In this document: piece after piece, positions 1-5,524 of the stretch | Layout of the letters: every line of letters starts with the position of its first letter | How positions within the stretch are numbered: the first letter of the stretch is position 1 | Assembly (NCBI GenBank): GCA_007131625.1 | Contig: SLQC01000411.1 | Location: forward strand, 1-7,176 | DNA: 7,176 bases | From: Balneolales bacterium | Lineage (GTDB): Bacteria; Bacteroidota; Rhodothermia; Balneolales; Natronogracilivirgulaceae | Direction: 5' to 3' | The notes under the pieces: model-generated | Seen by the model: only the letters and a program-made list of their open reading frames with translations | Database searches by the model: none | Told to the model about the DNA's origin: nothing | Translations under genes and position numbers: made by a program

Positions 1-84
1 AATCAAAAAGATAACACAGTTAAAAACAATGGGAGTAAACTGAAGTTTTATTCAAATGCAAATGAACTCCCGGAATTCACTTAG
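1..84 (+). CDS. Possible 3' end of a gene running in from the left (partial, weak)
   Basis: Frame 1 is open from the first base to a TAG at 82-84, giving 27 codons that end in NELPEFT. The other two plus-strand frames close within 43 bases. The peptide is hydrophilic and shows no recognisable domain. A hairpin with a T-run on the same strand follows at 126-154, which would suit the end of a transcript. The DNA is AT-rich and 27 open codons can occur by chance, so this is only a candidate. The sequence to the left of the window would decide it. Confidence 0.25.
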   Translation, partial: NQKDNTVKNNGSKLKFYSNANELPEFT

Positions 85-125
85 AATACCGCATTCACCC
101 ATTATTTTTGAATTCGTAAATATGA

Positions 126-154
126 ATCCGGATGCCTTTCCGGATGCCATTTTT
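126..154 (+). terminator. Candidate hairpin terminator
   Basis: ATCCGGA at 126-132 pairs with TCCGGAT at 139-145 around a 6-base loop, and five Ts lie at 150-154. The 4-base gap between stem and T-run makes it a weak intrinsic terminator. Read on the plus strand it would end the possible gene at 1-84. Read on the minus strand it has no proper T-run. The same bases also form a direct repeat, TCCGGATGCC at 127-136 and 139-148, and TGAATC (123-128) and GATTCA (155-160) flank the whole element as inverted copies. Confidence 0.3.
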
Positions 155-348
155 GATTCAGGAAAAAATAAGGAATAAATTCGGATTGCTGAAATTTTTT
201 TTGTGGGAATGAGAAAGTGCTTTATCGCATTTTTTTCGGATCGATCATATAGCATTCCTGTCTGGGATGCCCCGACGCTCCCATACAGAGGACTTTTTAT
301 TGATATTTGTCAATCGACTTCTGATTTACGCCGGTCTAAACCCACATC

Positions 349-378
349 AGTTTATGCCACGTTAGTTTATGCCACGTT
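349..378. repeat. Perfect tandem duplication of a 15-bp unit
   Basis: AGTTTATGCCACGTT occurs at 349-363 and again, without a single change or gap, at 364-378. It ends 11 bases from the AbgT stop codon, in the 3' untranslated part of that gene's transcript. The lack of divergence suggests a recent slippage duplication. No function is apparent. Confidence 0.85.
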
Positions 379-389
379 CAGTTCCTGCC

Positions 390-2075
390 TTACGGCGTAT
401 AATACGTCGGCGCTTCCGGACCGACCGGCATCCCCAGTCCGAAAACCCATATATAAAATACCAACACCCAGAAAATGAAAAAGAACAGACTGTAGGGAAG
501 CATGGTGCTGATAATGGTCCCGATCCCCAGATTCTTGTCGTATTTGTTGGCGAACGCCAGAATCAGTCCGAAATAGCTCATCATCGGCGTTATCAGATTG
601 GTCACCGAATCACCAATACGATAGGCCGCCTGGATCACTTCCGGACTGTAACCAATCAGCATCAGCATCGGTACGAAAACCGGCGCCGTAACCGCCCACT
701 GTGCTGAAGCTGATCCCAACATCAGATTTACAAATCCCGATATCATAATAAATCCGACAAATACAAGCGGGCCTGTCAGACCGATATTCTGCAAAAAAGT
801 CGCCCCGGTGACTGCTACAATCTGACCGAGATTCGTCCACCCGAAAAACGCCACAAATTGCGCTGCGAAAAAGACGATCACAATGTACAACCCGAGTGTG
901 GACATCGCTTTGGCCATCCCTTCGATCACATCCCGGTCTGATCGCATTTTGCCCGTGACTCGTCCGTAGACGAACCCGGGTACCAGGAACAAGACAAAAA
1001 TCAGCGCGACGATACCGTTGAGAAACGGCGAGTTCAGAATTTCACCGGTCTCGGGATTGCGTAGAACCCCGTTTTCAGGAATTATGGCCAGTGAGAGAAT
1101 GAACAGCATCGCCAGAACGGTGGCAGCAGTCCAGAGCAGCCCCTTTTTCTCTGTGCGGGTAAGCGGATCCATCGATCGCTCGTCACTGACATCTACCATT
1201 GCGATGGAGGGGTCATACGGACCCAGTTTTGGTTCTACGATTTTTATGGTCACCCATGTACCGACGATAGTGATCACAAATACGCTCAGGAACATGAAGT
1301 AGTAGTTGACAGCGGCGTGAACCATATAACCCGGTTCGATGAGTTGCGCAGCTTCCTGGGTGAGTCCGGCCAGCAGCGGATCGATCGTGCCGAGCAGCAG
1401 ATTGGCGCTGTACCCCCCCGAGACACCGGCAAATGCGGCGGCCAATCCGGCAATCGGATGGCGTCCGAGCGACATAAACACCACCGCACCCAGCGGCACC
1501 AGTACCACATATCCCAGCTCAGATGCGGTGTTGGAGATGATCCCGGTAAACACCACTGCCACGGTCACCAGAATGCGCGGTTGAAGCACAAAAGCGAAAG
1601 GCTGGATGATGAAATTTATCAATTTCTGAATAGAAGTCATTCCGGTGGTGTCCTGCATGTAGGACGGCTGTACCGAAGCCGCCTTAAGCACAATCCCGCG
1701 AATTACGGCGCTGATCAGTCCGGAGTGTTCGGCCACTCCGACCCCCAGCAAAGCCACCAGTACCACCCCGAGCGGTGCGAATCCAGTGAAATTTGTGACC
1801 AGGTTCTCGATGATCATGCGCAGCCCGTCGCCGTTGAGCAGGCTCACCGCCTCGATGGTGCCGTCGGGGGCGCGACCGGCCGCACCTTCGGGACGAGGAT
1901 CTGGAACGCTCCAATTCAGGAACTCGGCAAGGCCGCTGATCAACACCACACCAGCCGCAAACAATGCGAACAGTGTGACCGGATGGGGCAGCAGGTTGCC
2001 GAGCCATTCCACTACATCCAGAAATCGGGTGAACCAGTCTCTTTTTTGGGGCGGAGTGCCGAAATGGTTACTCAT
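390..2075 (-). CDS. AbgT-family transporter (p-aminobenzoyl-glutamate transporter family)
   Basis: This is a 561-residue inner-membrane transporter. Family members import p-aminobenzoyl-glutamate (E. coli AbgT) or, in YdaH and MtrF, are reported to export sulfonamide antimetabolites. The protein shows many hydrophobic segments (about 31-52, 98-116, 168-200, 254-280, 311-331, 351-372, 392-412, 434-455, 519-547) and a soluble loop near 283-310. Diagnostic motifs are GTIDPLLAGL (229-238), GSASAQWAVTAPVFVPM (454-470) and GYSPEVIQAAYRIGDSVTN (475-493). From memory of the YdaH and MtrF structures, four residues matter for transport (Asp193, Trp420, Pro438, Arg446 in MtrF). The candidates here are Asp232, Trp460, Pro478 and Arg486; the Trp-Pro-Arg spacings match exactly and the Asp-Trp spacing is one off. 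So the protein looks intact. Length is normal for the family. The start is the ATG at 2073-2075; the ribosome site is weak (AGAAG close by). It lies 73 bases behind the hydrolase gene and is probably co-transcribed with it. The substrate and direction of transport are not readable. Confidence 0.93.
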   Translation of the reverse strand: MSNHFGTPPQKRDWFTRFLDVVEWLGNLLPHPVTLFALFAAGVVLISGLAEFLNWSVPDPRPEGAAGRAPDGTIEAVSLLNGDGLRMIIENLVTNFTGFAPLGVVLVALLGVGVAEHSGLISAVIRGIVLKAASVQPSYMQDTTGMTSIQKLINFIIQPFAFVLQPRILVTVAVVFTGIISNTASELGYVVLVPLGAVVFMSLGRHPIAGLAAAFAGVSGGYSANLLLGTIDPLLAGLTQEAAQLIEPGYMVHAAVNYYFMFLSVFVITIVGTWVTIKIVEPKLGPYDPSIAMVDVSDERSMDPLTRTEKKGLLWTAATVLAMLFILSLAIIPENGVLRNPETGEILNSPFLNGIVALIFVLFLVPGFVYGRVTGKMRSDRDVIEGMAKAMSTLGLYIVIVFFAAQFVAFFGWTNLGQIVAVTGATFLQNIGLTGPLVFVGFIMISGFVNLMLGSASAQWAVTAPVFVPMLMLIGYSPEVIQAAYRIGDSVTNLITPMMSYFGLILAFANKYDKNLGIGTIISTMLPYSLFFFIFWVLVFYIWVFGLGMPVGPEAPTYYTP

Positions 2076-2148
2076 GTACTTCTATTACTTCGTGACATTT
2101 TTAATACAGGATCTGTAAGGATGGATGATTCTGGATGTCCTGATCATA

Positions 2149-3045
2149 TTACCAAACCATCAGTTTCATACAGAAAACGCTGCCTCCGCTTTTCAAAAAC
2201 TCTGTGGTATCCACCTCGTGAAAGGCAAACCCGTTTTTTTTAAGCATTTTGTTAACCTCATTGCATCCTTTCTGGATGACAACATTGCGACCGTCCGGAC
2301 ATGCCGCATTGCATGCCAGGAGCTTCAAGGCTTCGGCTTCCGGAGCTTCAATAACAACCGGAAAAGCCGCCCGTATCAGTTCCAGTCCTGCATGCGTAAA
2401 CGCGGGTGGATAGATCAATACAGTTTCAGTATTCAAAACGCAAAAACAGGTATCGAGATGATAAAATGCAGGGTGTATCAGTTCCAGTGCAACAACGGGC
2501 ACGTCGAAAGTTTCCGCAATATGCAGATAGACATTTTTGGAAGAGCGGTACCCATATCCGCCCCAGAGCAGGCGCTTTTTAAAATGCCAGATGGCATCTC
2601 CCATTCCTTCAAAATCAAGAACGTTTTCGGCATCCAGGTAATTAATTTCATATCTATTTTGCCGGTACCACTGTTCAAAGTAAGGAACTTCCTCCTTGCG
2701 CTGTTCGGCATGCATATTACTCATCAACACATGGTGGTGTCCGTCGGCATCGAGTATCGGCAGGCTCTGATTGGCGGAAAAAACCATGTCGGGCAGGCCG
2801 GGTTCACCAGGCAGTTCGTGGACAGTGAGTCCGAAATTGCGGAATTTATCGCGGACCACCTCCCATTCCCAGCGGGCTTTGGCCTTGTCGACCGTACCGA
2901 CATTCCCGGTCATGTGAGGATTTATAATATAATCCACCGAAAAATAATCGGGTGTTACCATAAGCACTTTCTCCGGCTTTGGCATCGGTTCTGCATGTCG
3001 CAGAACCTCTTTGAGTTGGTCCGGATTGGTTATGAGCGTTGCCAT
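2149..3045 (-). CDS. Guanidino-group hydrolase, amidinotransferase/DDAH fold (arginine dihydrolase-like)
   Basis: This 298-residue soluble, probably cytoplasmic enzyme belongs to the guanidine-modifying superfamily (arginine deiminase, dimethylargininase, amidinotransferases), which attacks a guanidinium carbon with a cysteine. Visible motifs are NPHMTGN (42-48), LPDMVFSANQ (84-93), FEGMGD (145-150), FYHLDTCFC (194-202) and the C-terminal SGGSVFC (286-292). His196 and Cys292 are the expected catalytic pair. The motifs NP-M-GN, PDMVF-AN, FEG-GDA, FYHLDTCFC and TEFLK-GG-C closely match my memory of cyanobacterial ArgZ (the N-terminal part of AgrE), which converts arginine to ornithine, CO2 and ammonia; the 96-residue His-Cys spacing (168/264 there) is identical. 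Asn92 would match the Asn71 considered important for the double hydrolysis. The C-terminal ornithine cyclodeaminase part of AgrE is absent. The frame opens with ATG at 3043-3045, preceded by AAAAGAAG. The AbgT gene follows. Alternatives are dimethylargininase or another guanidino hydrolase; the family call is firm and the substrate is inferred. Confidence 0.88.
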   Translation of the reverse strand: MATLITNPDQLKEVLRHAEPMPKPEKVLMVTPDYFSVDYIINPHMTGNVGTVDKAKARWEWEVVRDKFRNFGLTVHELPGEPGLPDMVFSANQSLPILDADGHHHVLMSNMHAEQRKEEVPYFEQWYRQNRYEINYLDAENVLDFEGMGDAIWHFKKRLLWGGYGYRSSKNVYLHIAETFDVPVVALELIHPAFYHLDTCFCVLNTETVLIYPPAFTHAGLELIRAAFPVVIEAPEAEALKLLACNAACPDGRNVVIQKGCNEVNKMLKKNGFAFHEVDTTEFLKSGGSVFCMKLMVW

Positions 3046-3114
3046 AAGTCGCTTCTTTTCAGCTGTTTAAAATATTCAGATTCATTATGTTAGATGAAGC
3101 ACCCATGAGTTGCA

Positions 3115-3142
3115 ATTATGCTCGAGTATGCTGAAATATCAA
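3115..3142 (-). promoter_or_regulatory. Candidate promoter for the hydrolase-transporter pair
   Basis: Read on the minus strand, TTGATA (3137-3142) and CATAAT (3115-3120) are separated by 16 bases; each matches five of six consensus positions of a sigma70 promoter. Transcription would start near 3107 and leave about 60 bases before the ATG of the hydrolase. If the host is a Bacteroidota member, its main sigma factor prefers a different -7/-33 pair, so the call is tentative. Confidence 0.35.
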
Positions 3143-3184
3143 CATGAGTGTTTCATCTGTTTATTTTTTTAATTCTAAGGACAG

Positions 3185-3249
3185 ATGTAATGTCCATGAC
3201 AATTATAATTATGCCTCTGTGTGTCGGGTTGCCGTCATGGGCATTTCAT
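3185..3249. repeat. Imperfect inverted repeat, 16-nt arms, 33-nt centre
   Basis: The arm at 3185-3200 (ATGTAATGTCCATGAC) is matched by the reverse complement of 3234-3249 at 14 of 16 positions. One of the two exceptions (3193/3241) would be a G-U pair in RNA. The 33-base centre is 3201-3233. No T-run follows on either strand, so it does not look like a terminator. It sits about 140 bases from both divergent start codons, where a regulator site or a structured leader is plausible. Confidence 0.6.
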
Positions 3250-3391
3250 GTTATGTTAATGACTCCAAAATAAAAAAACTTTCGAGAAGTTTGAGTGTTG
3301 TATTGACGATAGCCTGCGTCATACGATTCAGTGAATTATTTCTTTGTTTTATATTGTCCGATATTTTACAGAGATTCCAAATAAAGATACC

Positions 3392-4312
3392 ATGTTATTA
3401 ACACCCGAACTGCTCAATCGACTTACTCCCCTTGAGATCAAAGCCCGCCAAATTGTGGAGGGGTTTATCAGTGGCCTCCATAAAAGTCCGTTTTTTGGCT
3501 TCAGTGTGGAGTTCGCCGAGCACCGTCCCTATAACCCGGGCGACGATCTCAAGCATCTCGATTGGAAAGTGTACGGCAAATCAGAACGATATTTCGTCAA
3601 GCAGTACGAAGAAGAAACAAATTTACGGTGTTATATGCTGCTGGATGTGAGCAGTTCGATGCAATTTCGCTATTTTGCGGACTGGTCCAAACTACGCTAT
3701 GCAGCCCACCTGGGAGCGGCGATCGCCTATATGCTGCACCGGCAGCGCGACGGTTGCGGATTAGTGCCGTTCGACCGCGAGCTCGGCGAAATTTTGCCGG
3801 CAAAGTCGTCATATGCCCATTTGATGCATCTTTACCGGGAAATAGATCAGATTTTGGAACTATACGATGTGGAGTCTCCCACGAAACGTCAGACTGCCTC
3901 GGCGGATGCGATTCATCAACTGGCCGAGCGAATCAACAAACGGAGCCTGGTGGTTGTGTTGACCGATCTGTTTGAAAATGTACAAAAGCAGGACGAGCTG
4001 ATATCGGCGCTCAAGCATCTTCGCCATCGGAAACACGAGGTAATATTGTTCCATCTGCTTGAAAAAAAGAGTGAAAGAGAGCTCGATTTTCCGGATGATC
4101 GTTTTGTGTTTCATGATTTGGAAACCGGAGGGGAGATGGATGTTATCCCGAGTCAGATTCGGGGGGATTATCAAAAAAAAATGGCGGAATACACGAAAAG
4201 TTTTCGCATTGCTTGTAGCGAAGCTCATATATCGTATGAGGAGGTGGATACACGGGATCCGTTTGACTATGCACTTCTGGCGTTTCTGAACAAACGCAAG
4301 CGGCTAATGTGA
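3392..4312 (+). CDS. DUF58 protein with von Willebrand A-like domain
   Basis: This is a 306-residue soluble protein of the DUF58 family, usually encoded next to MoxR-type AAA ATPases and Bat proteins; the biochemical role is poorly known and chaperone-like or complex-assembly roles have been suggested. The family signature FAEHRPYNPGDDLKHLDWKV (41-60), followed by RYFVKQYEEETNL (66-78), is complete. A von Willebrand A fold follows, with the metal-site motif DVSSSM (Asp85, Ser87, Ser89) and a later VVVLTDLF (187-194) supplying Asp192. No signal peptide or membrane helix is evident, unlike BatA/BatB. The frame remains open upstream to a TTG at 3344, but the ATG at 3392 begins the conserved MLLTPELLNRLTPLEIKAR start, so I prefer it; its ribosome site is weak. 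No MoxR gene lies beside it in this window, as the upstream neighbour is divergent. A small membrane protein gene follows closely, probably in the same operon. Confidence 0.9.
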   Translation: MLLTPELLNRLTPLEIKARQIVEGFISGLHKSPFFGFSVEFAEHRPYNPGDDLKHLDWKVYGKSERYFVKQYEEETNLRCYMLLDVSSSMQFRYFADWSKLRYAAHLGAAIAYMLHRQRDGCGLVPFDRELGEILPAKSSYAHLMHLYREIDQILELYDVESPTKRQTASADAIHQLAERINKRSLVVVLTDLFENVQKQDELISALKHLRHRKHEVILFHLLEKKSERELDFPDDRFVFHDLETGGEMDVIPSQIRGDYQKKMAEYTKSFRIACSEAHISYEEVDTRDPFDYALLAFLNKRKRLM

Positions 4313-4387
4313 CGATATCAGCAACTCAAAAACGGGGTAATGGACTGGAATAAACGGTGGAAAGCGAATCAGCCGGAAGATAGGGCC

Positions 4388-4394
4388 GGGGAGG
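4388..4394 (+). promoter_or_regulatory. Strong ribosome binding site deciding the start of the small membrane protein
   Basis: GGGGAGG sits five bases before the ATG at 4400-4402, an ideal Shine-Dalgarno arrangement and the strongest in the window. The upstream in-frame ATG at 4340 has only a GGGG two bases away, which is too close to work well. This favours 4400 as the start. Confidence 0.5.
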
Positions 4395-4399
4395 AAAAA

Positions 4400-4618
4400 A
4401 TGAGGAAAAAGTGGAACTATGTGTTCCTCGAAAGTCTCAAAATGTCATTATTCCTTCCGTTGGTTATCCTGTTTACCGAGATTTTCATACTGAATACCTG
4501 GCCAGATCTGCGCGAGAATCCCGGAGTATTGCTATATGACTATCTTTTTCTGTTTTCAATGATTTTCCTGGTTTTCGTCATTTACCATCTGTTGCGCTGG
4601 AACCGCATGTCGAAATGA
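4400..4618 (+). CDS. Small two-helix membrane protein, unknown function
   Basis: I do not recognise the family. The protein is 72 residues from the ATG at 4400, or 92 from the in-frame ATG at 4340. From the 4400 start it has a short basic N-terminus (MRKKWNY), a hydrophobic segment at about 14-35 (SLFLPLVILFTEIFILNTW), a short polar loop with Pro and charged residues, and a second segment at about 44-65 (LLYDYLFLFSMIFLVFVIYH) followed by a basic LRWNRMSK end. Both basic ends suggest an N-in, C-in hairpin in the inner membrane. The extra 20 residues of the longer form are hydrophilic and lack a good ribosome site. The gene begins 27 (long form) or 87 (short form) bases after the DUF58 stop, so co-expression is likely. 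A membrane anchor or partner for the DUF58 protein is a guess from position alone. Confidence 0.7.
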   Translation: MRKKWNYVFLESLKMSLFLPLVILFTEIFILNTWPDLRENPGVLLYDYLFLFSMIFLVFVIYHLLRWNRMSK

Positions 4619-4692
4619 GCCGCCAGAAAATATCTTATCTGTAAGGCGCACATGCATCTATTGGTGAACTAACCAGATTCCATAAATTTCCT

Positions 4693-4700
4693 TATATTTG
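4693..4700 (+). promoter_or_regulatory. Candidate -7 promoter element (TAnnTTTG) for the two-component genes
   Basis: TATATTTG matches the TAnnTTTG -7 element of Bacteroidota promoters exactly. The nearest upstream TTG (4661-4663) is 29 bases away, longer than the usual spacing to a -33 element, so support is partial. Transcription would begin near 4705, leaving a leader of roughly 118 bases that contains the TTTAATCCA repeats. Confidence 0.35.
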
Positions 4701-4715
4701 ACCGTAGCTTTATAG

Positions 4716-4786
4716 TTTAATCCAGATCAAAAGATTAAAACTTAGTAGTCGTTTTGTCGACTCCAGCCCAATTTTAATCCACATCA
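4716..4786. repeat. Repeated TTTAATCCA(G/C)ATCA motifs with an inverted half-site
   Basis: TTTAATCCAGATCA (4716-4729) and TTTAATCCACATCA (4773-4786) differ at one of 14 positions and start 57 bases apart. A reverse-oriented copy of the core, GATTAAA, lies at 4733-4739 and forms a 7-bp inverted repeat with the first copy around a 10-base centre. All three lie in the leader between the candidate promoter and the response regulator gene. They are candidate operator sites for autoregulation, which is common for OmpR-type systems, although typical OmpR-family sites are closer together. Confidence 0.5.
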
Positions 4787-4822
4787 CCTTGGTAAAGACT
4801 CCCTCATAATCCTATTTCTGTT

Positions 4823-5524
4823 TTGAAATTTAAAAAAACCATATTACTGGTAGAAGATGAAGCCGAACCGGCAGAAATGTTGTCAAATTTTCTTGAAATG
4901 CATGACTATCAGGTGCTTCTGGCGATGAACGGGACAAAAGCCATGCAACTCATCGATCAGCACGCACAGAATATCGATTTGGCGATACTGGATATCATGG
5001 TTCCGGATAAAAACGGCTATGAAATTTGTGACTATCTCCGGAAACATCCGGTCCTGAACGATGTCCCGGTGATTTTTCTGACAGCCAAGGACAAGGAGAA
5101 GGATGAGATTGTCGGGCTTTCACGGGGCGCAGACGATTACATCCCCAAGCCTGCCAGCCTGACACTGGTCAAGGCGCATGTCGACTCCATGCTGCGCCGC
5201 CGGCCGAGGGAAAAAAGCAGCTGGGTTGCTTACCGGGGTGTTTACATTACACCCGACAGCATGGAAGTCTGGCTGAACGGTGAGAAAATAGAATTAACCA
5301 ATACCGAATTCAAGCTGATTAAGCTTTTCTTTGAGAATCCCAAAAGGGTCTACACCCGCCAGGAAATCCTGGAGTATATCTCTGATGAAGAGAAATATAT
5401 CTTTGACCGGACGGTGGACGTTCATATCAAAAATCTGCGCCTGAAACTCCGCGAAGAGGGTGATCTCATCAAAACCTATCGTGGAATGGGTTACGGCCTG
5501 AACAAAGATCTGGCGTTCTCTTGA
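4823..5524 (+). CDS. OmpR/PhoB-family response regulator
   Basis: This 233-residue cytoplasmic DNA-binding regulator is phosphorylated by its partner kinase and then binds promoter DNA. The receiver domain spans about 5-125: acidic pair Glu11/Asp12, phospho-acceptor Asp57 in LAILDIMVPDKNG, Thr87 in VIFLTAKD, and Lys109 in DDYIPKP. The winged-helix domain spans about 135-228: LTNTEFKLIKLFFENP, the recognition helix DRTVDVHIKNLRLKL (195-209) and the wing TYRGMGYGL (218-226). All key residues are present and length is typical. The start is a TTG at 4823. There is no ATG or GTG upstream before an in-frame stop at 4793, and the next ATG would remove the first beta strand and acidic pair. No clear Shine-Dalgarno precedes it. 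The TGA stop overlaps the kinase ATG by one base (TGATG), indicating translational coupling. Target genes cannot be read from the window, apart from possible autoregulation through the leader repeats. Confidence 0.95.
   Translation: MKFKKTILLVEDEAEPAEMLSNFLEMHDYQVLLAMNGTKAMQLIDQHAQNIDLAILDIMVPDKNGYEICDYLRKHPVLNDVPVIFLTAKDKEKDEIVGLSRGADDYIPKPASLTLVKAHVDSMLRRRPREKSSWVAYRGVYITPDSMEVWLNGEKIELTNTEFKLIKLFFENPKRVYTRQEILEYISDEEKYIFDRTVDVHIKNLRLKLREEGDLIKTYRGMGYGLNKDLAFS

Larger units (their letters stand above)
85..389. other. Non-coding AT-rich spacer downstream of the AbgT gene
   Basis: This 305-base stretch has no convincing gene. Short open frames of 67 and 91 codons on opposite strands lack ribosome sites and recognisable protein character. 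It contains a hairpin at 126-145 followed by five Ts, a short ATTGA/TCAAT inverted repeat at 299-314, and a perfect tandem 15-bp repeat at 349-378. I could not find a classical minus-strand terminator for the AbgT gene: no GC-rich hairpin here is followed by a T-run when read leftward. Confidence 0.6.
3046..3391. other. Divergent intergenic regulatory region
   Basis: This 346-base AT-rich spacer lies between the leftward hydrolase gene and the rightward DUF58 gene, so it must hold promoters for both. It contains a candidate minus-strand sigma70-like promoter (3115-3142) and a long imperfect inverted repeat (3185-3249). I could not identify a convincing plus-strand promoter for DUF58; TTGACG at 3303-3308 has no well-placed -10 partner. 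An 85-codon plus-strand frame starting at 3144 overlaps the DUF58 start and does not look like a protein. Confidence 0.6.

Noticed and set aside
52..255. 67-codon minus-strand frame near the left edge
   Set aside because: It lies in AT-rich DNA across the hairpin, with no ribosome site or recognisable feature. Its SGKASG stretch simply reflects the repeated TCCGGATGCC.
1317..2243. 308-codon open frame on the plus strand
   Set aside because: It lies antisense to the AbgT gene, which has full family motifs. Its product is rich in His, Gln, Arg and Ser with no domain character, typical of an antisense shadow.
2125..3093. 322-codon open frame on the plus strand
   Set aside because: It covers the hydrolase gene on the opposite strand. 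The minus-strand product has all catalytic motifs, and this frame shows none.
3303..3327. TTGACG with TACGAT as a promoter for DUF58
   Set aside because: The 13-base spacing is too short for a sigma70 promoter and the -10 match is poor.
3144..3401. 85-codon plus-strand frame in the divergent spacer
   Set aside because: It has no ribosome site, overlaps the DUF58 start in another frame, and its composition follows the AT-rich spacer and the inverted repeat rather than a protein.
4747..4762. AGTCG/CGACT hairpin in the two-component leader
   Set aside because: The stem is only 5 bp with a 6-base loop and no T-run, within chance expectation for this spacer.
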